A DNA stretch of 64,000 bases from Balneatrix alpica DSM 16621 (GTDB lineage: Bacteria > Pseudomonadota > Gammaproteobacteria > Pseudomonadales > Balneatricaceae): contig NZ_KK211041.1 in assembly GCF_000619885.1 (NCBI RefSeq), positions 62,001-126,000 on the forward strand, written 5' to 3'. Below, piece after piece: positions 43,219-51,463 of the stretch. The notes under the pieces were generated by a model. The model saw only the letters and a list, made by a program, of their open reading frames with translations. It made no database searches and was not told the origin of the DNA. The number at the start of each line of letters is the position of its first letter. The stretch's first letter is position 1. Made by a program: the position numbers and the translations under genes.

Positions 43219-43456
43219 GGCTTACCTTAATGTTTTCTTCGTCCATTCTCTCTTTTACTATTTTTAATAGTTCAGCATCCTCTATTAGCTCCATGAGAGC
43301 CTCATATGTTTGAGCAGGGACACAATAAAATGCAGGTTCGTTTCTGTTAAGCACAGCGATGGGCATGCCATTACCGCTGGCAACTACCTTCATCGGATTG
43401 GTTTTTAATTCGGATATGCTGGCTGCAATATCTGTCAGTATTTGGTAAGTCATCAT
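43205..43456 (-). CDS. Phd/YefM-family antitoxin
   Basis: 83 residues with the Phd/YefM beginning (TYQILTDIAASISELKTNPMKVV), which forms a DNA-binding dimer, then GMPIAVLNRNEPAFYCVPAQTYEALMELIEDAELLK and an acidic C-terminal tail that would neutralise the toxin. It is the first gene of the pair and is expected to repress their shared promoter. AGGGG precedes the ATG. Confidence 0.87.
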   Translation of the reverse strand: MMTYQILTDIAASISELKTNPMKVVASGNGMPIAVLNRNEPAFYCVPAQTYEALMELIEDAELLKIVKERMDEENIKVSLDDL

Positions 43457-43590
43457 GTTTCCCCTAAGAGACCTGTTAATAGGTCTGATTGTAGGTCTTT
43501 GTGCTGTGATGGTAAATAAGCATCTGAGTCAGTCGGCTTCTGGCGGGGTGACTCAAGGGTTGCACGCCCTATCCACATCACCCCCTCTTT

Positions 43591-43634
43591 CTCCCCCAAA
43601 AAACAAAACGGCCAAGCGTGTTGCCTGGCCGTTT
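43591..43634 (-). terminator. terminator of the cysDN operon
   Basis: Reading the minus strand, AAACGGCCA pairs with TGGCCGTTT around a short loop and is followed by TTGTTTTTT. It lies 28 bp after the cysN stop: a good intrinsic terminator. Confidence 0.85.
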
Positions 43635-43661
43635 GTAGGGTGCAGCTAGTGATGAGTCAGC

Positions 43662-45086
43662 TTATTTTAATTTGCTGATATCCACCGCTTGCCAATGGGG
43701 GAAGTGCTTGCGCACCAGGGCATTGAATTCCAGCTCAAACTCTGAGAAGCGGCTGCCGTCGGCGGCTGGGCCAGCCTGTGCTTGCAGGGTGTTGGCAACC
43801 ATGCCCGCGCCTACGGTGACGTTGGAGAGGCGGTCAATCAGGATAAAGCTGCCAGTGCCGTGGATTTTGCGGTATGGGTCCAGGGCAATGGGTTCGTCGG
43901 TGATGAAACGGCACAGGGCAATTTCATTCAGTTCCAGCTGTTCGGCTTCAGAGCGTTCCAGGGTGTTGACGTCGGTCTTGTAGAGGATGGCGTCCAGACG
44001 GGCCGGGACCAGTTTGCTGGCGGCTTTGATCCAGTAGCGCTTGTTCTTCTGCAGGGGTTCTTCGTTCATCCACACCAGGTTGGCTTCAAAGCAGTCGGTG
44101 ACGCTGGGCTGGTTGTCACTTTTGACGATGACGTCGCCACGGCTGATGTCGATTTCATCTTCCAGCACCAGGGTAACGGCCAGCGGTGGGTAGGCTTCTT
44201 CCAGTTCGCCATCGAAGGTGACAATGGATTTGACCTTGCTCTTTTTGCCGGAGGGCAGGGCGGTGATTTCGTCGCCTTTGCGGATGATGCCGGAGGCAAT
44301 GGTGCCGCAGAAACCACGGAAGTCGAGGTTGGGACGGTTAACGTATTGCACCGGGAAGCGGAAGTCGTTGAAGTTGATGTCTTTGGTGACTTCAACGGTT
44401 TCCAGGATGTTCATCAGCGGCAGGCCTTGGTACCAGGGCAGGCGCTCGGACAGGTTGACTACGTTGTCGCCGCGCAGGGCAGACAGGGGCACAAAGCGAA
44501 TATCTTTGATATTCAGGGCTTTGGCGAATTCCAGGTAGTCGGCCTTGATTTGGTTGAAGACTTCTTCGCTGTAGTCGACCAGGTCCATTTTGTTGATGGC
44601 AACCACGGCGTGCTGGATGCCGAGCAGGTCGACGATAAAGCTATGGCGACGGGTTTGAGTCAACACGCCACGGCGCGCATCAATAAGGATGATGGCGAGG
44701 TTGGCGGTGGAGGCACCGGTGGCCATGTTGCGGGTGTACTGCTCGTGTCCGGGGGTGTCGGCAATAATAAATTTGCGCTTGTCGGTGGAGAAGTAGCGAT
44801 AGGCCACGTCGATGGTGATGCCTTGCTCACGCTCGGATTGCAGGCCGTCTACCAGCAGGGCGAGGTCGAGCTCTTCACCGGCATTACCGACTCGCTCGTT
44901 GTCTTTGTGCAGGGCGCTCAGGTGGTCTTCAAAAATGAGCTTGGTATCGTACAGCAGGCGGCCAATCAGGGTGGATTTGCCGTCGTCGACGCTGCCGCAG
45001 GTGATAAAGCGCAGCAGGTCTTTTTGTTCGTGCTGTTTCAGGTAGGCCAGAATGTCCTGGCTGATCAATTCAGACTGGTGTGACAT
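43662..45086 (-). CDS. cysN: sulfate adenylyltransferase subunit 1 (GTPase)
   Basis: 474 residues, an EF-Tu-like GTPase: GSVDDGKST (P-loop), the G2 region with [22 protein letters not shown] (G3) and NKMDLV (G4), followed by two beta-barrel domains. It couples GTP hydrolysis to APS synthesis with CysD. Length shows no fused CysC (APS kinase) domain, which agrees with the APS-reductase-type CysH in this region. It is 9 bp after cysD. Confidence 0.94.
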   Translation of the reverse strand: MSHQSELISQDILAYLKQHEQKDLLRFITCGSVDDGKSTLIGRLLYDTKLIFEDHLSALHKDNERVGNAGEELDLALLVDGLQSEREQGITIDVAYRYFSTDKRKFIIADTPGHEQYTRNMATGASTANLAIILIDARRGVLTQTRRHSFIVDLLGIQHAVVAINKMDLVDYSEEVFNQIKADYLEFAKALNIKDIRFVPLSALRGDNVVNLSERLPWYQGLPLMNILETVEVTKDINFNDFRFPVQYVNRPNLDFRGFCGTIASGIIRKGDEITALPSGKKSKVKSIVTFDGELEEAYPPLAVTLVLEDEIDISRGDVIVKSDNQPSVTDCFEANLVWMNEEPLQKNKRYWIKAASKLVPARLDAILYKTDVNTLERSEAEQLELNEIALCRFITDEPIALDPYRKIHGTGSFILIDRLSNVTVGAGMVANTLQAQAGPAADGSRFSEFELEFNALVRKHFPHWQAVDISKLK

Positions 45087-45095
45087 AAGGCCTCC

Positions 45096-46019
45096 TTAGA
45101 AATAACCTTCGCGCTTTTTCTGTTCCATTGAACCGGCCTGATCGTGGTCGATTACCCGGCCCTGACGTTCAGAGGTCTTGGTCAACAGCATTTCCTGAAT
45201 AATTTCAGGCAGGGTGGCGGCTTTGGATTCCACCGCGCCGGTGAGGGGGTAGCAGCCCAGGGTACGGAAGCGCACCCATTTCATTTGCGGGGTTTCCCCT
45301 TCGTTAAGCGGCATGCGCTCGTCATCCACCATGATTAGGGTGCCGTTGCGTTCTACCACGGGGCGCTCGGCAGCGTAGTACAGCGGCACAATGGGGATGC
45401 TTTCCAGGTAGATGTATTGCCAGATGTCGAGCTCGGTCCAGTTGGACAGGGGGAAGACGCGGATGGATTCACCCCGGTTCACTTTGCCGTTGTAGACGTT
45501 CCACAGTTCGGGACGCTGGTTTTTCGGGTCCCAACGGTGCTTTTTATCGCGGAAGGAGTAGACCCGCTCTTTGGCGCGAGACTTCTCCTCGTCACGGCGG
45601 GCACCACCAAAGGCGGCATCGAAGCCGTATTTGTCCAGGGCCTGCTTGAGGGATTCGGTCTTCATCACATCGGTATGGACTTTGGAGCCGTGGGTGAAGG
45701 GGCCGATGCCCTGCTTAACCCCTTCCTGGTTGATGTGGACGATCAGTTCCATCCCCAGCTGTTTGGCCATTTGATCACGAAAGCTGATCATTTCCCGGAA
45801 TTTCCAGGTGGTGTCGACGTGCATCAGCGGGAAGGGCGGTTTACCGGGGTAAAACGCTTTTTGCGCCAGGTGCAGCATCACAGCTGAGTCTTTGCCGATG
45901 GAGTAGAGCATCACCGGGTTTTCAAACTCGGCGGCTACCTCGCGGATAATATGGATCGATTCCGCCTCAAGCTGTTTGAGGTGGGTGAGCTGATAGTCAC
46001 TCAATTTCAGGTCGGACAT
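45096..46019 (-). CDS. cysD: sulfate adenylyltransferase subunit 2
   Basis: 307 residues. It has the PP-loop ATP pyrophosphatase motif [17 protein letters not shown] and the family segments [11 protein letters not shown] and [16 protein letters not shown]. With CysN it forms adenosine 5'-phosphosulfate from ATP and sulfate in the cytoplasm. It is placed between the flavodoxin gene and cysN, all on the minus strand. Confidence 0.95.
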   Translation of the reverse strand: MSDLKLSDYQLTHLKQLEAESIHIIREVAAEFENPVMLYSIGKDSAVMLHLAQKAFYPGKPPFPLMHVDTTWKFREMISFRDQMAKQLGMELIVHINQEGVKQGIGPFTHGSKVHTDVMKTESLKQALDKYGFDAAFGGARRDEEKSRAKERVYSFRDKKHRWDPKNQRPELWNVYNGKVNRGESIRVFPLSNWTELDIWQYIYLESIPIVPLYYAAERPVVERNGTLIMVDDERMPLNEGETPQMKWVRFRTLGCYPLTGAVESKAATLPEIIQEMLLTKTSERQGRVIDHDQAGSMEQKKREGYF

Positions 46020-46044
46020 GGTGCCCTCTGTCAGTTAGCCGCCG

Positions 46045-46563
46045 TCAGGTGGACAGGCCGGTTTCTGTTAACAATTGTTGGGTCCAGCGCGTGATGCGCT
46101 CATCGGTTTGATCCCGTTGCCAGTCCTCGTCAATGGCGAGGCCGACAAAGTGTTTGCCATCGGCAGTCAGGGCCTTGGAGGCCTCAAACTCGTAGCCTTC
46201 GACTGGCCAGTGCCCCACTACCTTGGCGCCGCGTGCAACGACTTTGTCGTGCAGCATGCCCATGGCATCAAGGAACCACTCGGGATAGCCGTACTGATCC
46301 CCCAGGCCATAGAAGGCAACGGTCTTGCCGCTGAGGTCGAGGTCGTCGACCTCTTCCCATACTTCCAGCCAGTTTTCCTGGATTTCACCGTAATCCCAGG
46401 TGGGGATACCAAAAATAATCAGGTCGTAGGCTTCAACCACCGCCACCGGAGTGTCGGAGACGTTGTAGGTGTCGATGTCGAGGCCAGACAGTTTGGCGAC
46501 AATCTTGTTGCCCACCTCTTCGGTGTTACCGGTGGTGGAGCCATAAAATACCGCAATGGACAT
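46045..46563 (-). CDS. long-chain flavodoxin
   Basis: 172 residues. The FMN phosphate loop is AVFYGSTTGNTEEVG; the flavin-stacking regions are GIPTWDYGEIQENW and YGLGDQYGYPEWF; the inserted loop of long-chain flavodoxins is present. It resembles FldB/NifF-type proteins. It is the first gene of the cysDN transcript and divergent from cysI, so it is a plausible electron donor to the sulfite reductase, which has no flavoprotein subunit here. This role is inferred from position. Confidence 0.88.
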   Translation of the reverse strand: MSIAVFYGSTTGNTEEVGNKIVAKLSGLDIDTYNVSDTPVAVVEAYDLIIFGIPTWDYGEIQENWLEVWEEVDDLDLSGKTVAFYGLGDQYGYPEWFLDAMGMLHDKVVARGAKVVGHWPVEGYEFEASKALTADGKHFVGLAIDEDWQRDQTDERITRWTQQLLTETGLST

Positions 46564-46964
46564 GCTCGTTCCTTAACTAGCTACCTGTTGAAAGAGATCA
46601 AAGCAGGCATCAGGTTCATCTCCCCTGGTAATCATCCGCTGTCGCAGGCGGAGCCCGGCCTGGGGATAGCCGGTGTGCCCATCATAATGAGGAGTTAATA
46701 AAACAAAAAAGAATAAATTTGCATGGTCTAGTTCCTATTGGTAATAACAACTTGAACAAGATTTCATCAGCAAAAGTGATATGCAAATTCAAAATTATTC
46801 TTTTGAGTTATAAAAACTATCCCCTAAGATGCTTAGCTATCTTAGTGGCACTGGGTCGCACAGTGTACCACGCGCTTTGATGAGTGTCGGGCCAACCCGA
46901 CCCCAGAACACCAGGCTTGCTCCACGTAGAGCGGGCCGGATTTGAGCCCGAGAGTAACAGCTCT
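46564..46964. promoter_or_regulatory. divergent control region, flavodoxin-cysDN / cysI
   Basis: 401 bp without a gene. An AT-rich block (about 46695-46835) includes ATAAATTTGCATGG and TTATTCTTTTGAGTTATAAAAAC. Such a long AT-rich region between two sulfur operons is what CysB-controlled promoters look like. CysB sites are too degenerate for me to place one. The GC-richer part 46840-46964 is probably the cysI leader. Confidence 0.5.
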
Positions 46965-48626
46965 ATGTACATTTATAACGAATATGATCAGCGGATAGTG
47001 AATGAGCGGGTAGCTCAGTTCCGCGATCAAACCCGCCGTTTCCTGGCCGGTGAGCTGCCGGACGATGAGTTCCGTGCCCTACGTTTGATGAATGGCCTCT
47101 ATATCCAGCGCTTTGCCCCTATGTTGCGGGTCGCCATTCCTTACGGCTTGCTGGCAACCTATCAATTGCGCAAGTTGGCCCATATTGCCCGTACCTATGA
47201 TAAGGGCTTTGGTCACTTCACCACCCGTACCAATATTCAGTTCAACTGGCCCAAGCTGGAAGAGGTGCCGGATATTCTTGCCGAGCTGGCGGAAGTGCAA
47301 ATGCACGCCATCCAGACCAGCGGTAACTGTATCCGCAATACCACCACTGACCAGTATGCCGGGGTGATTGCCGGTGAGGTGGAAGATCCTCGCCCCTGGT
47401 GTGAGCTGATCCGCCAGTGGTCCACCCTGCATCCGGAATTTGCCTACCTGCCGCGTAAGTTCAAGATTGCGGTGACAGGCCATGCTAATGACCGTGCCGC
47501 CACCCAGGTACACGATATCGGCCTGCATCTGTGCCGTAATGCCGAGGGTGAAGTAGGCTTCCAGGTCTTGGTGGGTGGCGGTTTGGGCCGCACGCCGATG
47601 ATTGGTCAGGTAATCTGCCCATGGCTGGAGAAGAAGCATCTGTTGTCTTACCTCGAAGCCATTCTGCGGGTGTATAACCTGCATGGCCGTCGTGACAACA
47701 AGTACAAGGCGCGAATCAAGATTCTGGTCGGCGCGATGGGGGTAGAAGCCTTCCGTGCGGCGGTTGAGAAAGAGTGGGCGCATCTGAAAGACAGCGAACT
47801 GACCCTGGACGAAGCAGAAGTGCAACGCCTGAAGGGTTACTTCAGCGAGCCTGCCTATCAAAGCGAAAGCGCCGCCTTTGCTGGCCTGGCCGAGCAGTTG
47901 GCGAATAACAGTGATTTCCGCGTGTGGTATGAGCGCAATACCCGTGAGCATCGGGTAGCGGGTTATCGCATCGTGGTGCTGTCATTGAAACCGCTGCTGG
48001 TTGCCCCTGGCGACTGTACCGCTGAGCAGATGGATGCCATTGCCGATCTGGCCGATGAGTACTCCTTTGCTGAAGTGCGGGTGACCCACGACCAGAACCT
48101 GGTGCTGGCGGATGTGGCCGAACGCGATCTGTTTGCCGTGTGGCAGCGTGCGCAGCAAATTAACGTGGCCCGTCCCAATGTGGGCAGCGTCACCGATATG
48201 ATCTGCTGCCCCGGCTATGATTTCTGCTCCCTGGCCAATGCCCAGACCATTCCGGTGGCCGAGGCGATCAACCAGCGCTTGGAGCAGTTGGACTTCGTCC
48301 ACGACCTGGGGGATATCAGCCTGAAAATGTCCGGCTGCATGAATGCCTGTGGTCACCACCATGTCGGCAATATCGGTATCCTCGGGGTCGATAAGAAAGG
48401 CGAACAGTGGTACCAGATCACCATCGGTGGCTCGGCGGCAGAAGATGCCAGCCTGGGTAAAGTCATCGGTAAGGCCGTACACCAGAGCGAGGTGCCGGAC
48501 ACCATCGCCACCCTGTTGCAGGTGTACGTGGATGTGCGGGAGAGCGAAGCAGAAAGCTTCCTCGAAACCGTGCGTCGGGTAGGTGTTGAACCCTTTAAGG
48601 AGCGTGTGTATGCCAGTCATCATTGA
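46965..48626 (+). CDS. cysI: assimilatory sulfite reductase, single-subunit siroheme type
   Basis: 553 residues from the ATG at 46965, which matches the conserved start MYxYxEYDQRI of Pseudomonas CysI. Two nitrite/sulfite reductase repeats are present: RVAIPYGLL with FTTRTNIQFNWPKLEEV and QTSGNCIRNTTTDQYAG. The siroheme-4Fe-4S ligands are Cys415, Cys421, Cys458 and Cys462 (CCPGYDFCS...SGCMNACGHH). It reduces sulfite to sulfide with six electrons, taken from ferredoxin or flavodoxin. The next gene starts inside its 3' end. Confidence 0.92.
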   Translation: MYIYNEYDQRIVNERVAQFRDQTRRFLAGELPDDEFRALRLMNGLYIQRFAPMLRVAIPYGLLATYQLRKLAHIARTYDKGFGHFTTRTNIQFNWPKLEEVPDILAELAEVQMHAIQTSGNCIRNTTTDQYAGVIAGEVEDPRPWCELIRQWSTLHPEFAYLPRKFKIAVTGHANDRAATQVHDIGLHLCRNAEGEVGFQVLVGGGLGRTPMIGQVICPWLEKKHLLSYLEAILRVYNLHGRRDNKYKARIKILVGAMGVEAFRAAVEKEWAHLKDSELTLDEAEVQRLKGYFSEPAYQSESAAFAGLAEQLANNSDFRVWYERNTREHRVAGYRIVVLSLKPLLVAPGDCTAEQMDAIADLADEYSFAEVRVTHDQNLVLADVAERDLFAVWQRAQQINVARPNVGSVTDMICCPGYDFCSLANAQTIPVAEAINQRLEQLDFVHDLGDISLKMSGCMNACGHHHVGNIGILGVDKKGEQWYQITIGGSAAEDASLGKVIGKAVHQSEVPDTIATLLQVYVDVRESEAESFLETVRRVGVEPFKERVYASHH

Positions 48627-49092
48627 TCAGCAGTTGATAGATCAGGATTCCTGGCAACTGCACCTGGAAGAGGGCCCTCTGCCCAGCGGTGATGTGATTA
48701 TCCCGTTGAAACGCTTTTTAGCCGAGCAGGATAGCCTGGCTGCCCATGACGGTAAAGTAGCTCCCCTGGTGGAGCCTGATGATAACAGCGAAAGTCTGGC
48801 TCCTTATGTGGGGCAGCTGGAGTTGATTGGTATCCACTTTCCGGTGTTTACCGATGGCCGTGGCTTTAGCCATGCCCGCATCCTGCGGCGCTTAGGCTTT
48901 AGTGGCCAGCTGCGGGCACTGGGGGATATCGGTCGTGATCGCCTGCAATATATGAGTCACTGTGGCATCAATGCCTTTGTGATGGCGGAAGAACGCTTTA
49001 AGCCAGAATATCTGGCTGCTCTGAATGAAGTCAGTGTGACCTATCAGGCCACGGCCAATGAGCCGCGTCCCCTGTTTAAACGCTGGCAATAA
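48610..49092 (+). CDS. DUF934 protein, CysI-associated
   Basis: 160 residues from the ATG at 48610 (AAGGAG upstream), overlapping cysI by 17 bp. It has the DUF934 features: GDVIIPLKRFLAEQ, LELIGIHFPVFTDGRGFSHARILRR and FSGQLRALGDIGRDRLQYMSHCGINAFVM. This family almost always follows this type of sulfite reductase gene in proteobacteria and is thought to assist it; its biochemical role is not established. Confidence 0.85.
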   Translation: MPVIIDQQLIDQDSWQLHLEEGPLPSGDVIIPLKRFLAEQDSLAAHDGKVAPLVEPDDNSESLAPYVGQLELIGIHFPVFTDGRGFSHARILRRLGFSGQLRALGDIGRDRLQYMSHCGINAFVMAEERFKPEYLAALNEVSVTYQATANEPRPLFKRWQ

Positions 49093-49164
49093 AATAGAAG
49101 GCGGCCCGCACAGACGGAGCCGCTTCACGCTTTGATTGATAGAGAAAACCGCAAGGGGCCCCGT

Positions 49165-49896
49165 ATGAGCCAACTGGAAGCTGCGTTAGAGGCAAAAGTT
49201 CAGCATGCCATCAGCCTGCTGCAAGAAGCCGAAGGCAAATATGCCAAGGTGACCTTTGCCAATAGCCTGGGGGCGGAGGATGTGGTCATTGCCCATCTGA
49301 TCAGCCAGCATGCGCCGGGAATCAGCCAATTCTGCCTGGATACTGGCCGGCTGCCGGAAGAAACCCTTAACCTGCTGGCGAAAATCCAGCAGGAGCTGGG
49401 TATCAAGGTACAGGTGTTCTACCCCGAGGCTGCCGATGTCGAGGCCTATGTCAGTGCCAATGGCATTAACGCCTTCTATGAAAGCCTGGAGCTGCGCAAA
49501 GCCTGCTGTAACGTGCGTAAAATCAAGCCGCTCAAGCGTGCACTGGCCGGGCAGGATGCCTGGATTACCGGCATTCGCCGTGAGCAGTCAGTGACCCGGG
49601 AGCAGGTGCCCTTTAGTGAGTATGACCTCAGCAATGGCCTGGATAAGGTCAATCCGCTGGCGGACTGGAGCGAGAAAGAAGTCTGGGCTTATATCCGTGC
49701 TTTTAATGTGCCCTATAACGCCCTGCATGATCGCCACTACCCCAGCATTGGCTGTGCCCCCTGCACCCGCTCGGTAACAGTGGGTGAAGATGTGCGCTCG
49801 GGCCGCTGGTGGTGGGAAAACGCTGACCTGCGTGAGTGTGGCCTGCACCCTGGCGGTGCCTCGCCACTGTCCTCCTCACTGAAACGCCCTGGCTAG
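49165..49896 (+). CDS. cysH: APS reductase (Fe-S type CysH)
   Basis: 243 residues from the ATG at 49165 (AAGGGG upstream). PP-loop-type reductase with FANSLGAEDVVIAHL, GRLPEETLNL and TGIRREQS. The 4Fe-4S ligands Cys114-Cys115 and Cys197/Cys200 (GCAPC) mark it as an APS rather than PAPS reductase, with the nucleophilic Cys225 in RECGLH near the C-terminus. It reduces APS to sulfite and AMP using thioredoxin. This explains the absence of APS kinase. It ends the cysI-DUF934-cysH operon, followed by a terminator. Confidence 0.93.
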   Translation: MSQLEAALEAKVQHAISLLQEAEGKYAKVTFANSLGAEDVVIAHLISQHAPGISQFCLDTGRLPEETLNLLAKIQQELGIKVQVFYPEAADVEAYVSANGINAFYESLELRKACCNVRKIKPLKRALAGQDAWITGIRREQSVTREQVPFSEYDLSNGLDKVNPLADWSEKEVWAYIRAFNVPYNALHDRHYPSIGCAPCTRSVTVGEDVRSGRWWWENADLRECGLHPGGASPLSSSLKRPG

Positions 49897-49916
49897 GTGA
49901 TTAGCCTGCCACAACA

Positions 49917-49945
49917 AGCCCGCCGCTTATGCCGCGGGTTTTTTT
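49917..49945 (+). terminator. terminator after cysH
   Basis: GCCCGC and GCGGGT pair around CGCTTATGCC and are followed by a seven-T run. It is an intrinsic terminator 21 bp after the stop codon. Confidence 0.88.
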
Positions 49946-50029
49946 ATGTGTGCTGCCAAGCGGACGTCATGCAGTTGTCATTTAGCCTTCCCATACTGCC
50001 AGCTTCTTTAACGCGGGGAGTGAGAAGCG

Positions 50030-51409
50030 ATGAAAGCGACTTGGCTATTAACAGCGTTGGCCGCCAGCTTAAGCGTGGCGACGGTCAAAGCGGAAATTCA
50101 GGTTGAACGGTATCAGGTTGAGATTGCGGCGGAAAATCGGGTGCCCTATCAAGGGGCTTTCAAAAACCTGTTCCCGCAAGGTTTTGCTCCAGGGTTAGGT
50201 TCAGGCTTGGCGTTTAAAGGTAAACATGCCGATGGCAGTTTGAGTTTCTATGCGCTGACGGATCGTGGCCCCAATACCGATGCGCCCAAGTTGCAACAGG
50301 GGCAGGGTAAAGCCGCCACTAAAGTCTTCCCCAGTCCGGATTTTGTACCCACTTTTATGGAAGTCCGTATCCAAGGGCAGCAGGCGTTGGCCTCGGCTCC
50401 CCGAGCGTTGCAAGATGAGAACGGGCCCATTAGTGGCCTCCCCCTGCCCATAGGAGTAATAGGTTCGACCAATGAGGTGGCACTGGATGAGCTGCTCAAG
50501 CCAATCGCGGTACAGCAATCTAATGGACTCGATACAGAAGGGATGGTGAGTGATGGTCAGGGTGGATTTTGGATCTGTGATGAGTATGGTCCCTTTATCG
50601 CGCAAATAAATGCCGAAGGCCGCATCTTACGCAAGTTTGGCCCCGAAGCCGCAACCGGTGAGCAGGGGGTTGCGGGGGGCTTGCCTAATCTTCTCAAGTG
50701 GCGCCAGCCTAACCGTGGTTTTGAAGGGGTGGCCATGACCCCGGCGGGTAAGGTTTATGCGGTGGTACAGAGTACCCTCAATATTGAGGGTAACACCCGT
50801 GATAGCGCCCAGTTTATCCGTATTGTCGAGCTAGACCCCTCCACGGGAGCGACCCGGATGTTTGCCTATCCCCATGACATCAGCGCCTATAAGCGCAGCC
50901 GTGATGCCAAAATTGGTGACTTGCTCGCTTTGGATAATCAGCGCTTTTTATTGATTGAACAGGGCAAGGGTGCGGATAAGAACATGCGCAACCTGATTTA
51001 TTTAGTCGATCTGAGTGAAGCTACTGACCTGAGCAATCTGCAAATCGAAGGCAAGGAGTTGGAGTATGCCAGTGCGGAACAACTGGCGGCGGCAGGGATA
51101 AAAATGGCAAACAAGAGCCTTAAAGCGGATCTGCGTGCGTTGGGTTGGCAGGTTGAGAAAGCCGAAGGACTGGCTCTGGTGGATGAACGTACCCTGGCGG
51201 TAGCCAGCGATAACGACTTTGGTGTTGGCATCCAGGTGCAACAAGCTGCCAAGGGAGGAGAGGATATTGAGGATTACCTGACCGATGGCGAAGGTCAGTT
51301 ATGGTTTGAGGGACAACCTGTACAGGCTCGCCTTTCCCTACAGCCGCTCAAGGGAGAGGATGCCCATTCAATGCTGTGGTTATTAAAGTTGGATCAGCCG
51401 CTGCTATAA
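50030..51409 (+). CDS. secreted phytase-like esterase (beta-propeller)
   Basis: 459 residues with a signal peptide (MKATWLLTALAASLSVATVKAE, cleavage near 22). The mature protein matches the esterase-like-activity-of-phytase family: FALTDRGPN-like YALTDRGPNTD, GLDTEGMVSDGQGGFWICDEYGPFI, RGFEGVAMTPAGKVYAVVQS and KAEGLALVDERTLAVASDNDFG. The family is a six-bladed propeller in the periplasm or outside the cell and probably hydrolyses phosphate esters. It stands alone between terminators. Phytase activity itself is not proven by the sequence. Confidence 0.82.
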   Translation: MKATWLLTALAASLSVATVKAEIQVERYQVEIAAENRVPYQGAFKNLFPQGFAPGLGSGLAFKGKHADGSLSFYALTDRGPNTDAPKLQQGQGKAATKVFPSPDFVPTFMEVRIQGQQALASAPRALQDENGPISGLPLPIGVIGSTNEVALDELLKPIAVQQSNGLDTEGMVSDGQGGFWICDEYGPFIAQINAEGRILRKFGPEAATGEQGVAGGLPNLLKWRQPNRGFEGVAMTPAGKVYAVVQSTLNIEGNTRDSAQFIRIVELDPSTGATRMFAYPHDISAYKRSRDAKIGDLLALDNQRFLLIEQGKGADKNMRNLIYLVDLSEATDLSNLQIEGKELEYASAEQLAAAGIKMANKSLKADLRALGWQVEKAEGLALVDERTLAVASDNDFGVGIQVQQAAKGGEDIEDYLTDGEGQLWFEGQPVQARLSLQPLKGEDAHSMLWLLKLDQPLL

Positions 51410-51418
51410 ACGCCACAA

Positions 51419-51443
51419 TCCCCCACCGTCCAGCAGTGGGGGA
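51419..51443. terminator. bidirectional hairpin between phytase-like gene and quinoprotein gene
   Basis: TCCCCCAC and GTGGGGGA pair around CGTCCAGCA in the 54-bp gap between two convergent genes. Good stem, short T-runs. Confidence 0.7.
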
Positions 51444-51463
51444 CCTTGCTATCTCGTTAAGTC

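Noticed and set aside
40210-43456. Integron integrase in the accessory island
   Set aside because: No tyrosine recombinase frame is present; the only recombinase is the IS481 DDE transposase.
43455-43649. Small plus-strand frame starting MFPLRDLLIGLIVGLCAVMVNKHL
   Set aside because: It looks like a membrane peptide, but it lies over the antitoxin leader and reads through the cysDN terminator; no ribosome site.
43782-45083. Long open frame opposite cysN (about 430 codons, plus strand)
   Set aside because: It mirrors cysN, has biased low-complexity composition and no start signal; cysN is certain from its GTPase motifs.
46840-46964. Possible tRNA or structured RNA in the cysI leader
   Set aside because: GC-rich and locally foldable, but no tRNA T-loop or acceptor pattern could be matched.
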